Part shown: piece by piece, positions 1 to 8,065 of the stretch | How positions within the stretch are numbered: position 1 is the stretch's first letter | How the letters are laid out: each line of letters starts with the position of its first letter | Origin: a candidate division WOR-3 bacterium | Lineage (GTDB): Bacteria > Hydrothermota > Tepidihabitantia > Tepidihabitantales > Tepidihabitantaceae | Assembly (NCBI GenBank): GCA_016867815.1 | Contig: VGIR01000022.1 | Location: 1 to 38,410, forward strand | Direction of reading: 5' to 3' | Length of the DNA stretch: 38,410 nt | Position numbers and translations under genes: made by a program | The notes under the pieces: model-generated | What the model was told of the DNA's origin: nothing | Databases searched by the model: none | The model's input: the letters and a program-made list of their open reading frames with translations, nothing else

Positions 1-109
1 CCTGCAATAGCTCCAAGGCATCCTCCTGATCCAGCGAAGCCAGCACCTGCCTGCCTGCCGACCTGACGTTCCGACTTGCAGCCGACGACCATCTCCGGTA
101 CTTTCTCAC
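1..109 (-). CDS. Partial hypothetical protein, N-terminus only (cut by left edge)
   Basis: On the minus strand an open frame begins with GTG at 109 and runs off the left edge, giving about 36 codons (VRKYRRWSSAASRNV..., ending ...DQEDALELLQ). A good Shine-Dalgarno sequence (AAAGGAG, about 117-123 on the complementary strand) lies 7 nt before the GTG, and this is the main support. An ATG slightly upstream in another frame stops at once. I do not recognise the family, and too little is visible to assign a role. It is transcribed divergently from the DUF4175-like gene. Confidence 0.4.
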   Translation of the reverse strand, partial: MRKYRRWSSAASRNVRSAGRQVLASLDQEDALELLQ

Positions 110-280
110 AGCGGTTCTCCTTTCATAACATTCAAACAACCCAGATGCTACCATCCGGGCAGGGGAACCGCTACTGATTTTCAACTAAGACAGGGACATC
201 CTCATCTGCAGCGTCGGCGGGCAATCTGTTGCGGCAGTGGCAGGAGCACGGTTTGGCAGGTATAATCGTCTGAACACGAA

Positions 281-320
281 AGTGATCGAGTGGCCCAGTG
301 ATCCAGTGGTCGAGTGCATG
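281..320. repeat. 8-nt-unit tandem array (AGTGGTCN family)
   Basis: Five in-phase octamers: AGTGATCG, AGTGGCCC, AGTGATCC, AGTGGTCG, AGTGCATG. The same unit family recurs at 375-398 and, inside hutU, at 28832-28871. Confidence 0.75.
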
Positions 321-374
321 AACCAGATAGGAAGGAGTTCAGAAACCAGATGGCAGCGTGCAGACAGGGTCATC

Positions 375-398
375 AGTGAGCCAGTGGTCTAGTGGTCG
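375..398. repeat. 8-nt-unit tandem array (AGTGGTCN family)
   Basis: Three in-phase octamers: AGTGAGCC, AGTGGTCT, AGTGGTCG. It is the same family as the array at 281-320. Confidence 0.7.
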
Positions 399-416
399 GC
401 AGAAGCTTTTCATCCC

Positions 417-465
417 AACCCTCTCCTCAGTGAGGAGAGGGGGAGCGAAGCGAGGGTGAGGAGGT
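417..465. repeat. Interspersed palindromic repeat with GGGTGAGG tail
   Basis: A perfect 9-bp palindrome (CTCTCCTCA at 421-429, TGAGGAGAG at 431-439) is followed by a purine-rich tail ending GAGGGTGAGGAGG. A second, diverged copy lies at 20471-20510 (CTCTCCTGAGTGGGGGAGG, then ...GGTGAGGGTGA). Two copies in non-coding DNA suggest a dispersed repeat family. A terminator-like RNA hairpin is an alternative. Confidence 0.55.
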
Positions 466-500
466 TACTGCAGAAGTGGTCGCGTGTAGAGCTATTGCTT

Positions 501-528
501 GAAGAACGATGAACGAAGAACGACTCCC
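501..528. repeat. 7-nt-unit array abutting a start codon
   Basis: Four heptamers (GAAGAAC, GATGAAC, GAAGAAC, GACTCCC) run straight into the ATG at 529. A TTG-initiated reading from 499 would translate this array into nine extra residues, but the ATG is the likelier start. Confidence 0.7.
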
Positions 529-3500
529 ATGAGACGCGGTGAAGTGATTGAATGCAGGCTGCGGGCGCTGGTAGGAGAGCGCGTGGCCTGGGACTTGCTC
601 GCGCTGGCGGTGTTCACTCTTGCCATGACCGGGGCGCTGCTCATGTTGGTTGTGAGTCTGTTCTGGAGCGGGTGGGTGATGGCGGCGCTGGCTGTTCCTG
701 TCGGTCTGTTGGTGAGGCGGCTGGTGGCAGAGAACCGGTTCTGGAACGTGGCAAGGCTGGTGGAGGAGAGGTTTTCGGAGGTGAGGGGGAAGCTGGTTGC
801 GGGGATGCAGCTCGCCAGATGGGGGCGGCAGGAGTTTAGAGCCCAGAGTCCAGAGTCCAGAATCCAGAATGCGAAGGTGCTCGGCAGGGAAGGGTACTCG
901 GAGGAGATGATTGAGGCCGCGGTGGCAGATGTGGAGAAGGTGTTCGCGCCGCTGCCGCTGGGGCAGTTTGTGGACCGGCGGCGGGCGTTGTGGGCCGGAG
1001 TGGCACTCGTGGCCATGGCCGTGTGCATGGCGGCGCTGTTCCGGGCGGCGCCGGCGCGGATGCGTGTCGGTCTCAGCAATGCCTTCAGCTCCGGTGCGGA
1101 GGGCATCACGTTTGAAGTCTCGCCCGGCGATACCGCGGTAATGCCGGGCGGGAGTGTTGTACTGAGGGCGCGGGTGTTCCCGGCAGGCGTGTTCAGAGAG
1201 GTGCGTCTCATTCGCTCGGGCAGTGAAAGCGACACAAGAGACCTTAGAGTCGAAAGCGACACATGCCGCGTGGTTCTGGCTGCGGGGCACGGCTTCGCGT
1301 ATCGGTTCCGCGTTCTCAGCCGGTCGTCAGACCCGCACCGAGTACGCGTGCTTGAGCCGCTCACTCTTGAGCGGCTGGTCTTCACTCTTCGTCCGCCGGC
1401 TTATTCGGGGCTGCAGGAAACGCGGATGTCAGGGGTGGGGAGAGGTGCGGAGGTCAGCGGGCTGAAGGGAACCGTGGTTGGTATCGAGGGCGAAGCGAAC
1501 CGGCCGGCGGCCGCTGGTCGTCTCCGGCTGGGTGACGATACGATTGCGGTCACGGTCGACGCGCGGGATTCGAGCCTGTTCCGAGCCGAGTTCACCATCA
1601 GGGGCGATGTGGCGGGCGCCATAGAGCTGGCCGATTTCGACTACGGTGTATTGCAGCCGGCAGCGGAGGTGCGGGTGAGAGCCATTGCCGACGAGCCGCC
1701 ATTCGTCAAGCTCTTCGCGCCGGGACGTGACATCGACCTGCCGGTCTCGATGCAGGTGCTGCTCGGCATCAACAGCCTGGATGACTTCGGACTCGGCGAC
1801 CTGGTGCTGCACTATGGCAAGGAGCTTGGGAGGGGTGAGGAGGGAGGAGAGTCAAGAGTCCAGAATCCAGAATCCAGAGTCCAGAGTTTGGTCCTGAAGC
1901 GGTTGGCGGGGAGGCGTGAGGACACGACGCTCTACGCATGGGATTTGTCCGACGCGGGGCTGCTGCCCGGCGAGGCGATGTGGTACTACGTGTCGGTGAC
2001 CGACAATGATGGGGTTTCCGGGTCCAAGGTCAGCCGCACCGAGGTGTTCCAGGTTCGCTTCCCGACCATGACCGAGATATACAACGCGGCGGTGCGGCAG
2101 ACCGAGCGGACGGAGTCCGAACTGGGGCCGATGCAGTCGGAGCAGGCCCAGCTGGGCGAGGAGTTGAGCCGGCTTTCGGACGAAATGAAGAAGAGCCGCG
2201 AGCTTTCGTGGGAGGAGAAGCAGGCGCTGGAGAAGGTACTCGGCGGCCAGGAAGGGCTGATGCAGCAGGTGTCGGACCTGAAGCAGGAAGTCTCGGACAT
2301 GATGAAGGAGCTCTCGCAGGGGATGACCCTTGACCAGCAGACGATGGAACGGATGAACCAGCTCCAGCAGCTCCTCTCCGAACTTCTGCCCCGGGAGCTG
2401 CAGCAGTCGCTGGCACAACTGCGGGACAAGCTGGAGCAGCAGTCGCCGGACGTGAAGCGGGCGCTGGAGAAGTTCGAACTCGACCAGGAGAAGATGAAGG
2501 AGGCGATTGACCGGGCCCTGGAGCTGCTCAAGAAGATAATGGAGGAGCAGCGGCTCGAGGCCCTGGCCAAGAAGTCGGAGGAGCTGGCCAGGGCGCAAGA
2601 GGACTTGACCGACAGGCTGGGCAAGGAGCCGGGTGAGAGTTCAGCGCAGATGGAGCAGAATCTGAAGGAGGCACTCGACAGCCTGCAGCAGGAGATGAAG
2701 GACCTTGCCGACTCGATGTCGGAGAAGGAGATCGGCGACTCGCTGTCCGATCTGGCGGAGCAGGCCGAGCAGGACAAGCTGTCCGAGACGGCGCAGGAGC
2801 TCGCGAACCAGATGCGGCAGGGCAGCCCCGGGCAGGCGAAGCCGAAGAGCGGCAAGCTCGGACAGAGTCTGCGGAAGATGAGCCAGTCGCTCAACTCGTT
2901 GAGCCGGAAGTTGAAGTCGAAGCGGTCGTCAGAGGTAGCGCAGGAACTCGGCAACGCGGCCCGGGACCTGTTGATGGTCTCGCACGAGCAGGAGAAGCTG
3001 GAGCAGGCGACGATGGGAATGGCGGACCTGGCCCAGAACGCAGCGCAGGAGATGGGTTTGCAGGCAGCCACGCGAATCGTGGCTGAAAGCGTGGCGAGTC
3101 TCAGTTCGCGCAGCCTGAGCGTTGACCCCAGGCTGGGGCAGGAACTGGCCAAGACGATGGCCATGATGGAGCAGGCCGCACAGGGAATGGTGGAGAACCG
3201 GTCGGAGATTGCGCAGCCGAGCATGGCGCAGGCCCGGCAGGGCCTCAACCAGACAGTCGAGGCGCTGCTACGGGCGATGGCGCAGGCACAGCAGGGCGGC
3301 GGAATGTCGAGCGGCATGGAAGGCCTGATGCAGCAGTTATCGCAGATGACCGGCGAGCAGATGGGCATCAACGCCGGGATGTCCGGGTTCCCGATTCCGA
3401 TGCCCGGCGGCCTCAGCGGGGAACAGATGGCGGCGTTGAGCCGGGTTCTCGGCAAGCAGCGGGCGCTGCGTGAGCAGCTTCAGCAGTTGCTGCAGGAGCT

Positions 3501-3858
3501 GGGCGGAACCCAGCCGGGACTCACGTCCAGCCTGGAGGGACTGCTGGACGAGATGAAAGCCGTGGAAAGAGACCTTTCAGAACTGAACGTCAGCCGCGAG
3601 CTGATTGAGCGACAGGAGAGCATCCTCTCGCATCTGCTCGATGCCGAGCGCAGCATACGTCAGCAGGGATTCAAGGAGGAGCGGCAGAGTGAATCGGGGA
3701 AGGAGTTCGAGCTGCAGCCGCGGCCGCGCCTGCCCGAGGACAAGGGTGAGCGGAACCGGCTGTTGCGCGAGGAGTTGATGCGCGCGCTCAAGCAGGGCTA
3801 TCCGGCGGAGTACGAGCAGATGATACGCGAGTACTTTCAGAGGCTGCTCAGCGAGTAG
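529..3858 (+). CDS. DUF4175-like membrane protein with long coiled coil
   Basis: About 1109 residues from ATG 529. An in-frame TTG at 499 is possible, but its extra codons are a heptamer array. Two membrane segments lie near residues 23-45 and 48-64 and a third near 153-172. A beta-rich extracytoplasmic region follows to about 510. From there almost to the end runs a Glu/Gln/Leu-rich helical coiled coil, with a Met/Gly-rich stretch near 920-970. The three N-terminal membrane helices plus a long coiled coil match the DUF4175 class, whose role is not established. A structural or envelope-complex role is only a guess. Two in-frame heptamer arrays (834-875 and 1837-1885) add low-complexity Gln/Pro/Glu/Ser/Arg insertions. 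The TPR gene begins 3 nt after the stop, so the two are probably one operon. Confidence 0.7.
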   Translation: MRRGEVIECRLRALVGERVAWDLLALAVFTLAMTGALLMLVVSLFWSGWVMAALAVPVGLLVRRLVAENRFWNVARLVEERFSEVRGKLVAGMQLARWGRQEFRAQSPESRIQNAKVLGREGYSEEMIEAAVADVEKVFAPLPLGQFVDRRRALWAGVALVAMAVCMAALFRAAPARMRVGLSNAFSSGAEGITFEVSPGDTAVMPGGSVVLRARVFPAGVFREVRLIRSGSESDTRDLRVESDTCRVVLAAGHGFAYRFRVLSRSSDPHRVRVLEPLTLERLVFTLRPPAYSGLQETRMSGVGRGAEVSGLKGTVVGIEGEANRPAAAGRLRLGDDTIAVTVDARDSSLFRAEFTIRGDVAGAIELADFDYGVLQPAAEVRVRAIADEPPFVKLFAPGRDIDLPVSMQVLLGINSLDDFGLGDLVLHYGKELGRGEEGGESRVQNPESRVQSLVLKRLAGRREDTTLYAWDLSDAGLLPGEAMWYYVSVTDNDGVSGSKVSRTEVFQVRFPTMTEIYNAAVRQTERTESELGPMQSEQAQLGEELSRLSDEMKKSRELSWEEKQALEKVLGGQEGLMQQVSDLKQEVSDMMKELSQGMTLDQQTMERMNQLQQLLSELLPRELQQSLAQLRDKLEQQSPDVKRALEKFELDQEKMKEAIDRALELLKKIMEEQRLEALAKKSEELARAQEDLTDRLGKEPGESSAQMEQNLKEALDSLQQEMKDLADSMSEKEIGDSLSDLAEQAEQDKLSETAQELANQMRQGSPGQAKPKSGKLGQSLRKMSQSLNSLSRKLKSKRSSEVAQELGNAARDLLMVSHEQEKLEQATMGMADLAQNAAQEMGLQAATRIVAESVASLSSRSLSVDPRLGQELAKTMAMMEQAAQGMVENRSEIAQPSMAQARQGLNQTVEALLRAMAQAQQGGGMSSGMEGLMQQLSQMTGEQMGINAGMSGFPIPMPGGLSGEQMAALSRVLGKQRALREQLQQLLQELGGTQPGLTSSLEGLLDEMKAVERDLSELNVSRELIERQESILSHLLDAERSIRQQGFKEERQSESGKEFELQPRPRLPEDKGERNRLLREELMRALKQGYPAEYEQMIREYFQRLLSE
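834..875. repeat. In-frame 7-nt array inside the DUF4175-like gene
   Basis: Six heptamers: GTTTAGA, GCCCAGA, GTCCAGA (twice), ATCCAGA, ATGCGAA. At 42 nt the array keeps the frame and encodes roughly FRAQSPESRIQNAK between the second and third membrane segments. Confidence 0.85.
1837..1885. repeat. In-frame 7-nt array inside the DUF4175-like gene
   Basis: Seven heptamers run in phase: GAGGAGG, GAGGAGA, GTCAAGA, GTCCAGA, ATCCAGA, ATCCAGA, GTCCAGA. They encode a Glu/Ser/Arg/Val/Gln insertion (ESRVQNPESRVQ) in the extracytoplasmic beta-rich region. The units match those at 834-875. Confidence 0.85.
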
Positions 3859-3860
3859 GA

Positions 3861-3909
3861 AATGACGAAGCTCGAAGGACGAATGACGAATCCAGCCCGA
3901 AGCCCGAAG
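3861..3909. repeat. 7-nt array overlapping the start of the TPR gene
   Basis: Seven heptamers: AATGACG, AAGCTCG, AAGGACG, AATGACG, AATCCAG, CCCGAAG, CCCGAAG. The array contains both candidate ATG codons (3862 and 3883) of the following gene and encodes its N-terminal polar segment. Confidence 0.8.
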
Positions 3910-5532
3910 GCAGTCCGGGCAGCACTGCTACTGGCCGCGCTTGGACTTGCCGCGGCCAATGCTCAGAGCTACACCAGCGGCGTGATACTGGAACGTGCCG
4001 GGCAGTTCGAGCGTGCACTTGAGGAGTACCGGCTGGTTCTGAGCAAGAGCCCGCAGGAGAGACCCGCATACGAAGGGTTCGCGCGGCTTGCCAAACAGCT
4101 CGGGCAGCTCGATACACTGGTCGCAGTCAGCCGCAGGCTGGGCAGGCAGTTCCCGGAAGTGTCTGACTACTCGTTCGGGCTCGTCGGTGGCCTGCTGGCG
4201 ATGAAGCGGACCGCCGATGCCCGGGCCGAGGCCAGGCGGGCAGCGGAGAGGTGGCCCGACAGGCTGGCGCAACTCGCAGAGGTGTTTGCCGGGCACGAGG
4301 ACTTCGCCCAGGCCATCGAATACTACGAACAGGCGCGCAAGAGGGGTGGAGATGCCTTTTCGATTGCCGATCGACTGCTTGACCTGCGTCTGGCGGCGGG
4401 CCAGCCCGGCCCGGCAGCGCGGGAGATGGTGTCAGTCCTCAATTCGTCGCCCCACCTGTTTGATCGCTATCGCCAGAAGCTCTCGGCCCTGGCGGTCCGG
4501 GGCGGCGCCGCAGTGACCGGTGAGTTGGAGAAGGTCCAGGACCAGAGAGTGCGGGGCCGCGCGCTGGCTGTGGTCTATCTGGCCATCAAGAAGGACGCCG
4601 AAGCGGTGCGGGTGCTCAAGCCAGTACTGACGGTTCAGGAGTTCTACCAGTTCGCACGCGACTGCGAGGCGCAGGGAGCGCTGCGGGCGGCGCTGGCTGT
4701 TTACCAGGAACAGAAGGCACACGTAGACGCGGCGCGGGTGCTCAGGCTGATGGGGCGAGTCCGTGAGGCGCAGGCGGAGTTGGTCATGGATGGCGGGGCT
4801 GCGGCGCAGTTCGAGCTGGGCGAGCTGTACCGGGACCAACGTGACTACGGAGCGGCTGCCGAGACCTATCAGCGGTTTCTTTCCCGACAGCCGGGCCACG
4901 AGCCGGCAGGGTTCGGACTGGCCTCGGCACTCCTCGGCCTTGGCCGCACCGAGCCGGCACGGGCCGCGGCCAGGAAAACCGGCACGCTCTCTGACCGCTT
5001 GCTCCTCATCGTGGCGCGTACGTTCTTCTACGAAGGGCAGTTTGATTCGTCCGGCGTCTACGTGGCTGAGCTGGTCAGGCGATTCCCCCAGAGCAGTCTG
5101 GCCAACGATGGACTGGAGCTCGCAGCAATGACCGGCAGCGGTGACCGCGCCAGGGAGCTGGCAGGGCTGTTGCTCGCTTACGAAACCGGTGCCGTCGACA
5201 GCGGCAAGGTGAAGGCCTTGTCCGAGGGCAACGATCCGGTCGCAGAACAGGCCTGTTTCCTGCTGGCGCGATCCCTGCGTCGCGAGCACAGGCCGAAAGA
5301 CGCGCTGGCCGTACTGGATCGCTATCGCCAGCGCTTCGGCAGCAGTGCGCTTGCGCCGCGGGCGAGGCTGGAGCAGGCGGTCTTGTATCTTGACGACCTG
5401 AAGGACGAAGGGAAGTACCGCGAGACCCTGGAGCAGTTGATAATCGAGTACCCCGGGTCCGCCTACGTTCCGGTCGCCCGCAGCCTTCTTGATGCTACCG
5501 CCAGACCCCTCACACCGGAAGGGATCCGCTAG
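3862..5532 (+). CDS. Secreted tetratricopeptide-repeat protein
   Basis: 556 residues from ATG 3862. ATG 3883 (residue 8) is an equally good start, with GAAGGA just upstream of it. Either start gives a basic N-region, a hydrophobic core (ALLLAALGLAAA) and a likely signal-peptidase site at ANAQS, so the protein is probably periplasmic or envelope-bound. The mature part is an alpha-helical chain of TPR-like helix pairs with repeated Ala/Leu/Tyr spacing, for example near 20-60 (ERALEEYRLVLSKSPQE), 95-160, 300-345 and the C-terminal 100 residues (ETLEQLIIEYPGSAYVPVA). No catalytic motif is visible. It follows the DUF4175-like gene by 3 nt and probably works with it in an envelope assembly. The partner is unknown. 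Confidence 0.75.
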   Translation: MTKLEGRMTNPARSPKAVRAALLLAALGLAAANAQSYTSGVILERAGQFERALEEYRLVLSKSPQERPAYEGFARLAKQLGQLDTLVAVSRRLGRQFPEVSDYSFGLVGGLLAMKRTADARAEARRAAERWPDRLAQLAEVFAGHEDFAQAIEYYEQARKRGGDAFSIADRLLDLRLAAGQPGPAAREMVSVLNSSPHLFDRYRQKLSALAVRGGAAVTGELEKVQDQRVRGRALAVVYLAIKKDAEAVRVLKPVLTVQEFYQFARDCEAQGALRAALAVYQEQKAHVDAARVLRLMGRVREAQAELVMDGGAAAQFELGELYRDQRDYGAAAETYQRFLSRQPGHEPAGFGLASALLGLGRTEPARAAARKTGTLSDRLLLIVARTFFYEGQFDSSGVYVAELVRRFPQSSLANDGLELAAMTGSGDRARELAGLLLAYETGAVDSGKVKALSEGNDPVAEQACFLLARSLRREHRPKDALAVLDRYRQRFGSSALAPRARLEQAVLYLDDLKDEGKYRETLEQLIIEYPGSAYVPVARSLLDATARPLTPEGIR

Positions 5533-5586
5533 CTGCCCGATTCCGCGCCGGCCCGGGCTTGTCGAAGGACGGTGCATCTTGGATGC

Positions 5587-5614
5587 TTGCACTCCGGGCC
5601 AGAATAGCTACAAT
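5587..5614 (+). promoter_or_regulatory. Promoter for the pseudokinase operon
   Basis: TTGCAC (5587-5592), a 16-nt spacer, and TACAAT (5609-5614). Transcription should start near 5621, leaving about 77 nt of leader before the ATG at 5698. Confidence 0.7.
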
Positions 5615-5697
5615 CCGAACCTAGGCATGTTGCGAGTGGCATCTGACACCAAAACACGCATTTGCGGCGGATTGGTTGCCGAATCCTCAGGAGAAGA

Positions 5698-6996
5698 ATG
5701 ACCGAGAGTGACGAGAGCCTGGAAAGCCCGGACGGCATCGCGCCGGAACCAGAAGAGACCGTTGTCCTGGCCGACGTGCTGCACAAGCGCGGTCCGCTTC
5801 CCAAGTCGGAACTGCTGAGCACGTTCATTGATGTTCTGCGCGACCTCGAGCGGGCGCACGGGGACGGTTTGCTCCATCGCGATATCAGTCCGCAGAGAAT
5901 AGTGCTGATCGACGGCGTCTGGAAGCTGGTCGAGTACGGTCTGGACACCGTGGGTACGGTCAGGTACATGTCGCCGGAGCGCTGCCAGGGCAAGCCGACC
6001 GACGCGCGCTCCGATATCTACTCCCTGGGAGTCGTCCTCTACCAGGCGGCCACCGGCATCGTTCCTTTTGATGCCGAGATGAAGTTCCAGATCATGGACG
6101 CCCACGCCAAGACCCCGCCCCCCTCCCCGCGCGCGGTGAACCCGGAGTTGGCCGAAGAACTCGAGCAGGTCATGCTTCGGGCGCTGGCCAAAGAACCGGA
6201 GAGTCGATTCCAGGACGCAACCGATTTCCGGCACGCCCTTGAGGCTCTGCTACCTGAGTCGGACCGGACATTTGATTCCGACCTGGGCCCGATAACGGAA
6301 ACGGCGGGAGTGGTTGCGGAGGAGATGACCTCTGGGCCGGCCGAGAGGGCGAGCGCCGGAGTTCCCTACACGTCCGCGGCGATAGAGTCGCTGGTAGAGT
6401 CGGTGAGTGACTCCCTGGCAGATTCCGGGCACGAACCGAGGCGCATCAGGCTGGCGCCAATCCTGGTGACGCTGGGGACAGTTGTCGTCGTGGTCGTCGG
6501 GTTGCTCTTGGTGACAGGAGTCATCGGCGGTCGGAAGGTGCCATTGGTGACGGGCATCAGCCGGGCTGAGGCCGAGAGCACGCTGGGCGCGAGAGGCTTC
6601 CGGGCGAAGATCGACTCGGTGAGTGATACACTTCCGGCCGGCATCGTCGTGGCGCAGGTGCCTGGAGCCGGAGAGAACGGCCCTCGTTCCCGGATGGTGG
6701 AACTGAGGGTGAGTACAGGCAAAGTGGAGATGCCTTCCCTGGTCGGGCTACCCCTGGCAGACGCCCGCCAGCTGCTGGCAAGACTGGCGCTGACACCGGC
6801 CAAAGTGGACTCGCAGTACAGCGACGCGTACACCGCCGGACTCGTCATGTCCAGCAAGCCGAAGGCAGGCACGATGATGGCTCCCCGTACCAGCGTCGGC
6901 TTGACAGTCTGCGCCGGACCGGCGACGTGCCCGCAGTGCGAAACGAGGCGGGAGGCCCGCGCGAGGTTCTGCACCAAGTGCGGATTCAAGTTCTAG
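5698..6996 (+). CDS. PASTA-domain pseudokinase with C-terminal zinc ribbon
   Basis: 432 residues from ATG 5698, which has AGGAGA upstream; an in-frame TTG at 5662 lacks such a site. Residues 24-170 align with the C-lobe of PknB/Hanks-type Ser/Thr kinases: HRD at 60-62, then GTVRYMSPER, then DIYSLGVVLYQAATG. The whole N-lobe is absent (no glycine loop, no VAIK lysine). After HRD, the usual KPxN lysine and asparagine are Ser64 and Arg67, and DFG is replaced by EYG (79-81). Catalysis is therefore very unlikely. A membrane helix lies at about 250-276, followed by two PASTA domains (about 280-408) and a CxxC-x10-CxxC ribbon (Cys 411, 414, 425, 428) on the outer side. PASTA domains bind peptidoglycan in known kinases, so a wall- or envelope-sensing scaffold is the best inference. 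It is the first gene of a three-gene operon. Confidence 0.8.
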   Translation: MTESDESLESPDGIAPEPEETVVLADVLHKRGPLPKSELLSTFIDVLRDLERAHGDGLLHRDISPQRIVLIDGVWKLVEYGLDTVGTVRYMSPERCQGKPTDARSDIYSLGVVLYQAATGIVPFDAEMKFQIMDAHAKTPPPSPRAVNPELAEELEQVMLRALAKEPESRFQDATDFRHALEALLPESDRTFDSDLGPITETAGVVAEEMTSGPAERASAGVPYTSAAIESLVESVSDSLADSGHEPRRIRLAPILVTLGTVVVVVVGLLLVTGVIGGRKVPLVTGISRAEAESTLGARGFRAKIDSVSDTLPAGIVVAQVPGAGENGPRSRMVELRVSTGKVEMPSLVGLPLADARQLLARLALTPAKVDSQYSDAYTAGLVMSSKPKAGTMMAPRTSVGLTVCAGPATCPQCETRREARARFCTKCGFKF

Positions 6997-7019
6997 GTGG
7001 GACGTGAGGACGTAGAGGA

Positions 7020-8048
7020 GTGCAGCGCTTGCCGCGTGTGATTCTGGTCTTGGCCGCGCTGGCGGTCTGCGCCGGTCTTGTCTTCGCGGCAAAGACCTGC
7101 CCGAATTGCGGCGTATCCAACAAGGACAGCAACAGGTTCTGCAAGACCTGCGGGGAGGTGCTGCCGGAAGCTTCTTCTCCTCAACCTACGACGCCCCGCG
7201 TGTCGGGTTTCGTTTCCGTGGACGGCTCGGTCGTGCGCATCACCTCTCAACCGTCGGGAGCAGCCGTGAGTGTCGACGGTCGGAGCCGGGGCAAGACGCC
7301 GCTGCAGTTGACTGACTTGGAGCCCGGGCGGCATTCGATAGAGCTTGCCCGCAGCGGGTATCGGTCGTACAGCGGGGAATTCCGCATTACGGGTAGTTTC
7401 GGCTCGATCGTTGTGACCACCGATCCGGTAGGGGCAGAGGTGTTTCTCGACGGCAAGTCAAAGGGTGCCGCCCCGGAGGGAGGCCTGTCCCTGGCAAATG
7501 TCCCGTACGGCCGTCGCACCATCACCGCGCGGCTGTACGGGTACAAAGACGCCGTGCAGGTAGTCGACCTGAAGTCGGCCGGGCCAATCGGCGTGACCTG
7601 CCGCCTGCTGTACGGCAAGGGTTGGCTGGTGGTCAAGTCGGACCCGCCCGGCGCCGGTCTGTTGGTCAACGACACGTCAGCCGGCCAGACTCCTTTGGTG
7701 GCGGAACTGGAGCCGGCAAGGTACGGGCTGAAGTTGATGCGGCGGGGATACTACGACTGGATTGGGGATGCCAACGTCCAATACGCGGAATCTACCATAG
7801 TCCGGGCTGTCCTGTACAGGTTGGAGACGCGGAAACTGCCTCTGCTACTGGGGGCGATCGTCGGTATCGGTGGCGGAGCCGTCTCTGCCGTGAAGGGTGA
7901 GTCTGAGTACGGCAAGTACCGGGATGCGACTACACAAGCAGATGCAGAGAGATATCACAGGTCAACAGCGGCATGGGATACGCGGCGGAACATAGCCCTG
8001 GCGGCAGGCGTCGCCCTGGCCGGGGCGTGGTGGATACTGAAGTGGTAG
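7020..8048 (+). CDS. Exported zinc-ribbon and PEGA-domain protein
   Basis: 342 residues from GTG 7020, 23 nt after the pseudokinase stop, with GAGGA about 9 nt upstream. A signal peptide or membrane anchor (residues 7-24) is followed at once by a CxxC-x10-CxxC zinc ribbon (Cys 27, 30, 41, 44). Three PEGA-like beta domains follow, roughly 60-122, 124-196 and 198-264, each with the GxxVxVDGxxxGxTP-like core and a 'PxGRHxIExxxxGY' strand pair. Hydrophobic helices near 272-290 and at the extreme C-terminus (ALAAGVALAGAWWILKW) could anchor it. PEGA domains occur on surface or envelope proteins; no enzymatic role is seen. The ribbon echoes the one ending the pseudokinase, which suggests the two products are related or interact. 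Confidence 0.75.
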   Translation: MQRLPRVILVLAALAVCAGLVFAAKTCPNCGVSNKDSNRFCKTCGEVLPEASSPQPTTPRVSGFVSVDGSVVRITSQPSGAAVSVDGRSRGKTPLQLTDLEPGRHSIELARSGYRSYSGEFRITGSFGSIVVTTDPVGAEVFLDGKSKGAAPEGGLSLANVPYGRRTITARLYGYKDAVQVVDLKSAGPIGVTCRLLYGKGWLVVKSDPPGAGLLVNDTSAGQTPLVAELEPARYGLKLMRRGYYDWIGDANVQYAESTIVRAVLYRLETRKLPLLLGAIVGIGGGAVSAVKGESEYGKYRDATTQADAERYHRSTAAWDTRRNIALAAGVALAGAWWILKW

Positions 8049-8065
8049 CCCGGGACAAGCGCGGG

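Larger units (their letters stand above)
110..500. other. Intergenic region rich in short repeats
   Basis: About 390 bases separate the divergent genes, and I see no convincing gene here. The stretch holds two 8-nt-unit arrays (281-320 and 375-398) and a palindromic interspersed repeat (417-465). An inverted pair, AGCGGTTC at 110-117 and GAACCGCT at 167-174, flanks about 50 nt next to the leftward start. A TATAAT at 261-266 has no matching -35 at the 16-nt spacing used elsewhere in the window, so I do not call it a promoter. Confidence 0.5.

Noticed and set aside
261-266. Isolated TATAAT
   Set aside because: No -35 at 15-18 nt upstream and no gene start nearby in either orientation.
427-1385. 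Long open frames opposite the DUF4175-like gene
   Set aside because: They are mirror frames of a GC-rich gene with clear membrane and coiled-coil structure; they lack start signals and recognisable domains.
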